A DNA stretch of 6,122 nucleotides, taken from Desulfotomaculum sp. (lineage in GTDB: Bacteria; Bacillota; Desulfotomaculia; Desulfotomaculales; Ammonificaceae). The notes below the pieces were generated by a model. It saw nothing but the letters and a program-made list of their open reading frames with translations. It was not told the origin of the DNA and searched no databases. The position numbers and the translations under genes are program-made. This document shows positions 5,365-6,122 of this stretch, in pieces; position 1 is the first letter of the stretch, and every line of letters begins with the position of its first letter. The stretch is taken from the NCBI GenBank assembly GCA_012961725.1, contig DTYU01000252.1, forward strand, positions 1 to 6,122. The letters are read 5' to 3'.

Positions 5365-6022
5365 CCGGAAGATTTTAAGAGGAGTCGTCTTTGACGGCAC
5401 CGTGCCGCGGCGCTTGCAGCTTCGCCAATTAGATGTCATTCCGGGGGCAGATGAAAACCCGGAACTTACAATGGCGGAAGCCGAGGAATCCGCAGCCCGG
5501 GTAATTGCAGAGGCGAAGGAGCAGGCGTCTGCAATCCGGGAACAGGCTTACCGCGAAGGAGTTGAACGGGGTCTTGAAGAGGGGCTGGCCCGGGCCAGGC
5601 AGGAGTCGCAGGAGATGCTGTCTAAGGCCCGGGAGGTTCTCCAGGAAGCCGAGGCAGAAAGGGCGGCGATCCTAAACCAAATGGAAAGAGAGATCGTCGA
5701 GCTGGCACAGGAGATCGCCGGTCGCATAGTGGCGGCGGAGCTGAAGCTGAACCACGAGGTGGTGACGGCGATCGCTAAAGAGGCGCTCACCCTCGTCCGC
5801 GACCGGCCCCAGGTAATGATGTTTGTCCATCCTGACGATCTGAATGCTTGCCAGCAGGCGAGCCCGCAGTTCGAGGCCTTATTGCCGGAGAATGCAGTGT
5901 TGCGCATCTTACCGGATTCGCAGGTGAAGCGCGGCGGGTGCATTTTGGACACGGGAGAGGGAGTGGTAGACGCCACTCTCGATTCCCGGTGGGCGGCGAT
6001 CATAGAGGCATTGAAAGGATAG
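5348..6022 (+). CDS. fliH: Flagellar assembly protein FliH
   Basis: FliH dimerises, binds the export ATPase FliI and docks it at the C-ring and export gate. I prefer the ATG at 5348 (224 residues) because GGGGTGG (5336-5342) lies five bases upstream; a GTG at 5339 in the same frame would add three residues but overlaps that site. A short variable N-terminus is followed by a long Ala/Glu/Arg-rich coiled coil (about residues 40-115), with a glycine-spaced stretch EGVERGLEEGLARA, the GxxxG pattern typical of FliH. The C-terminal domain, shared with V/A-ATPase E subunits, is recognisable in VELAQEIAGRIVAAEL, VMMFVHPDDL and the end GGCILDTGEGVVDATLDSRW. The frame is intact. Overlap with fliG suggests coupled translation. 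Confidence 0.92.
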   Translation: MPSSCSRKILRGVVFDGTVPRRLQLRQLDVIPGADENPELTMAEAEESAARVIAEAKEQASAIREQAYREGVERGLEEGLARARQESQEMLSKAREVLQEAEAERAAILNQMEREIVELAQEIAGRIVAAELKLNHEVVTAIAKEALTLVRDRPQVMMFVHPDDLNACQQASPQFEALLPENAVLRILPDSQVKRGGCILDTGEGVVDATLDSRWAAIIEALKG

Positions 6023-6031
6023 GGTGCCACA

Positions 6032-6045
6032 TGCGGCAAGCCGCA
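6032..6045. repeat. Short GC-rich palindrome between fliH and the next gene
   Basis: TGCGGC and GCCGCA are perfect six-base arms around AA, in the 39-base gap after the fliH stop and just before the AAGGAG ribosome binding site at 6051-6056. There is no T run. It is probably incidental or a minor modulator of translation of the next gene. Confidence 0.35.
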
Positions 6046-6061
6046 CAACGAAGGAGTGAAA

Positions 6062-6122
6062 ATGGCCTATCTGCCTGTTATCCCCCGGCGCGCAGTGCTT
6101 CGTGCCGACGCGACATCGGCTC
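6062..6122 (+). CDS. Start of next operon gene, probably flagellar export ATPase FliI (partial)
   Basis: The ATG at 6062 has a good AAGGAG at 6051-6056, five bases upstream, so a gene clearly starts here. Only 20 residues are visible (MAYLPVIPRRAVLRADATSA), and the rest lies beyond the window. Flagellar operons of this type continue with fliI after fliH, and the AVLRAD stretch would suit the variable FliI N-terminus. However, none of the conserved FliI region (the G-K/R-V-x-x-V-x-G strand or the Walker A site) is reached. The assignment rests on position only. Confidence 0.5.
   Translation, partial: MAYLPVIPRRAVLRADATSA

Overview
The window looks like part of a Gram-positive, anaerobic Firmicutes genome, close to the Desulfotomaculum/Pelotomaculum (Peptococcaceae) type. 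This is an inference from the protein sequences, the moderately high GC coding style and the gene order. No undescribed system can be proven here. The points worth checking are a chimeric left edge, an aminotransferase homologue without its catalytic lysine, a rod/basal-body operon with three early gene-breaking lesions, and a compound repeat family placed just before two ribosome binding sites.

Layout. Bases 2-121 encode an AT-rich internal piece of the succinyl-CoA ligase beta subunit (SucC). It switches, within a shared 8-9 base stretch at 113-121, to the C-terminal two thirds of a DegT/DnrJ/EryC1/StrS sugar aminotransferase (to 842). This is most simply an assembly or amplification chimera. 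Bases 843-1268 have no recognisable gene. They hold an AT-rich palindrome (1080-1096) and weak promoter candidates. The flagellar operon then starts and stays on the plus strand to the end: flgB (1269-1669), flgC (1680-2099), fliE (2114-2398), fliF (2752-4261), fliG (4354-5364), fliH (5348-6022) and the first bases of a further gene, probably fliI (6062-6122).

How the genes work together. FlgB and FlgC are proximal rod proteins. FliE joins the rod to the MS ring, FliF forms the MS ring, FliG is the rotor/switch ring protein, and FliH regulates and delivers the FliI export ATPase. The sugar aminotransferase homologue would fit flagellin-glycan synthesis by context, but its active site is altered.

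Lesions. As read, flgB has a one-base deletion (stop at codon 16), flgC has an in-frame TGA (codon 40), and fliF has a one-base insertion (stop at codon 40). In each case homology resumes cleanly afterwards, so the damage is either very recent or sequencing error. fliE, fliG and fliH are open throughout.

Repeats. The fliE-fliF gap (353 bases) and the fliF-fliG gap (92 bases) carry four copies of a hairpin with arms like GGAAATCGC/GCGATTTCC. Three copies are followed by a run of heptamers of the form TCYGACN, and the first by GTTCAAR heptamers. The last copy in each gap ends a few bases before the Shine-Dalgarno sequence of fliF or fliG.
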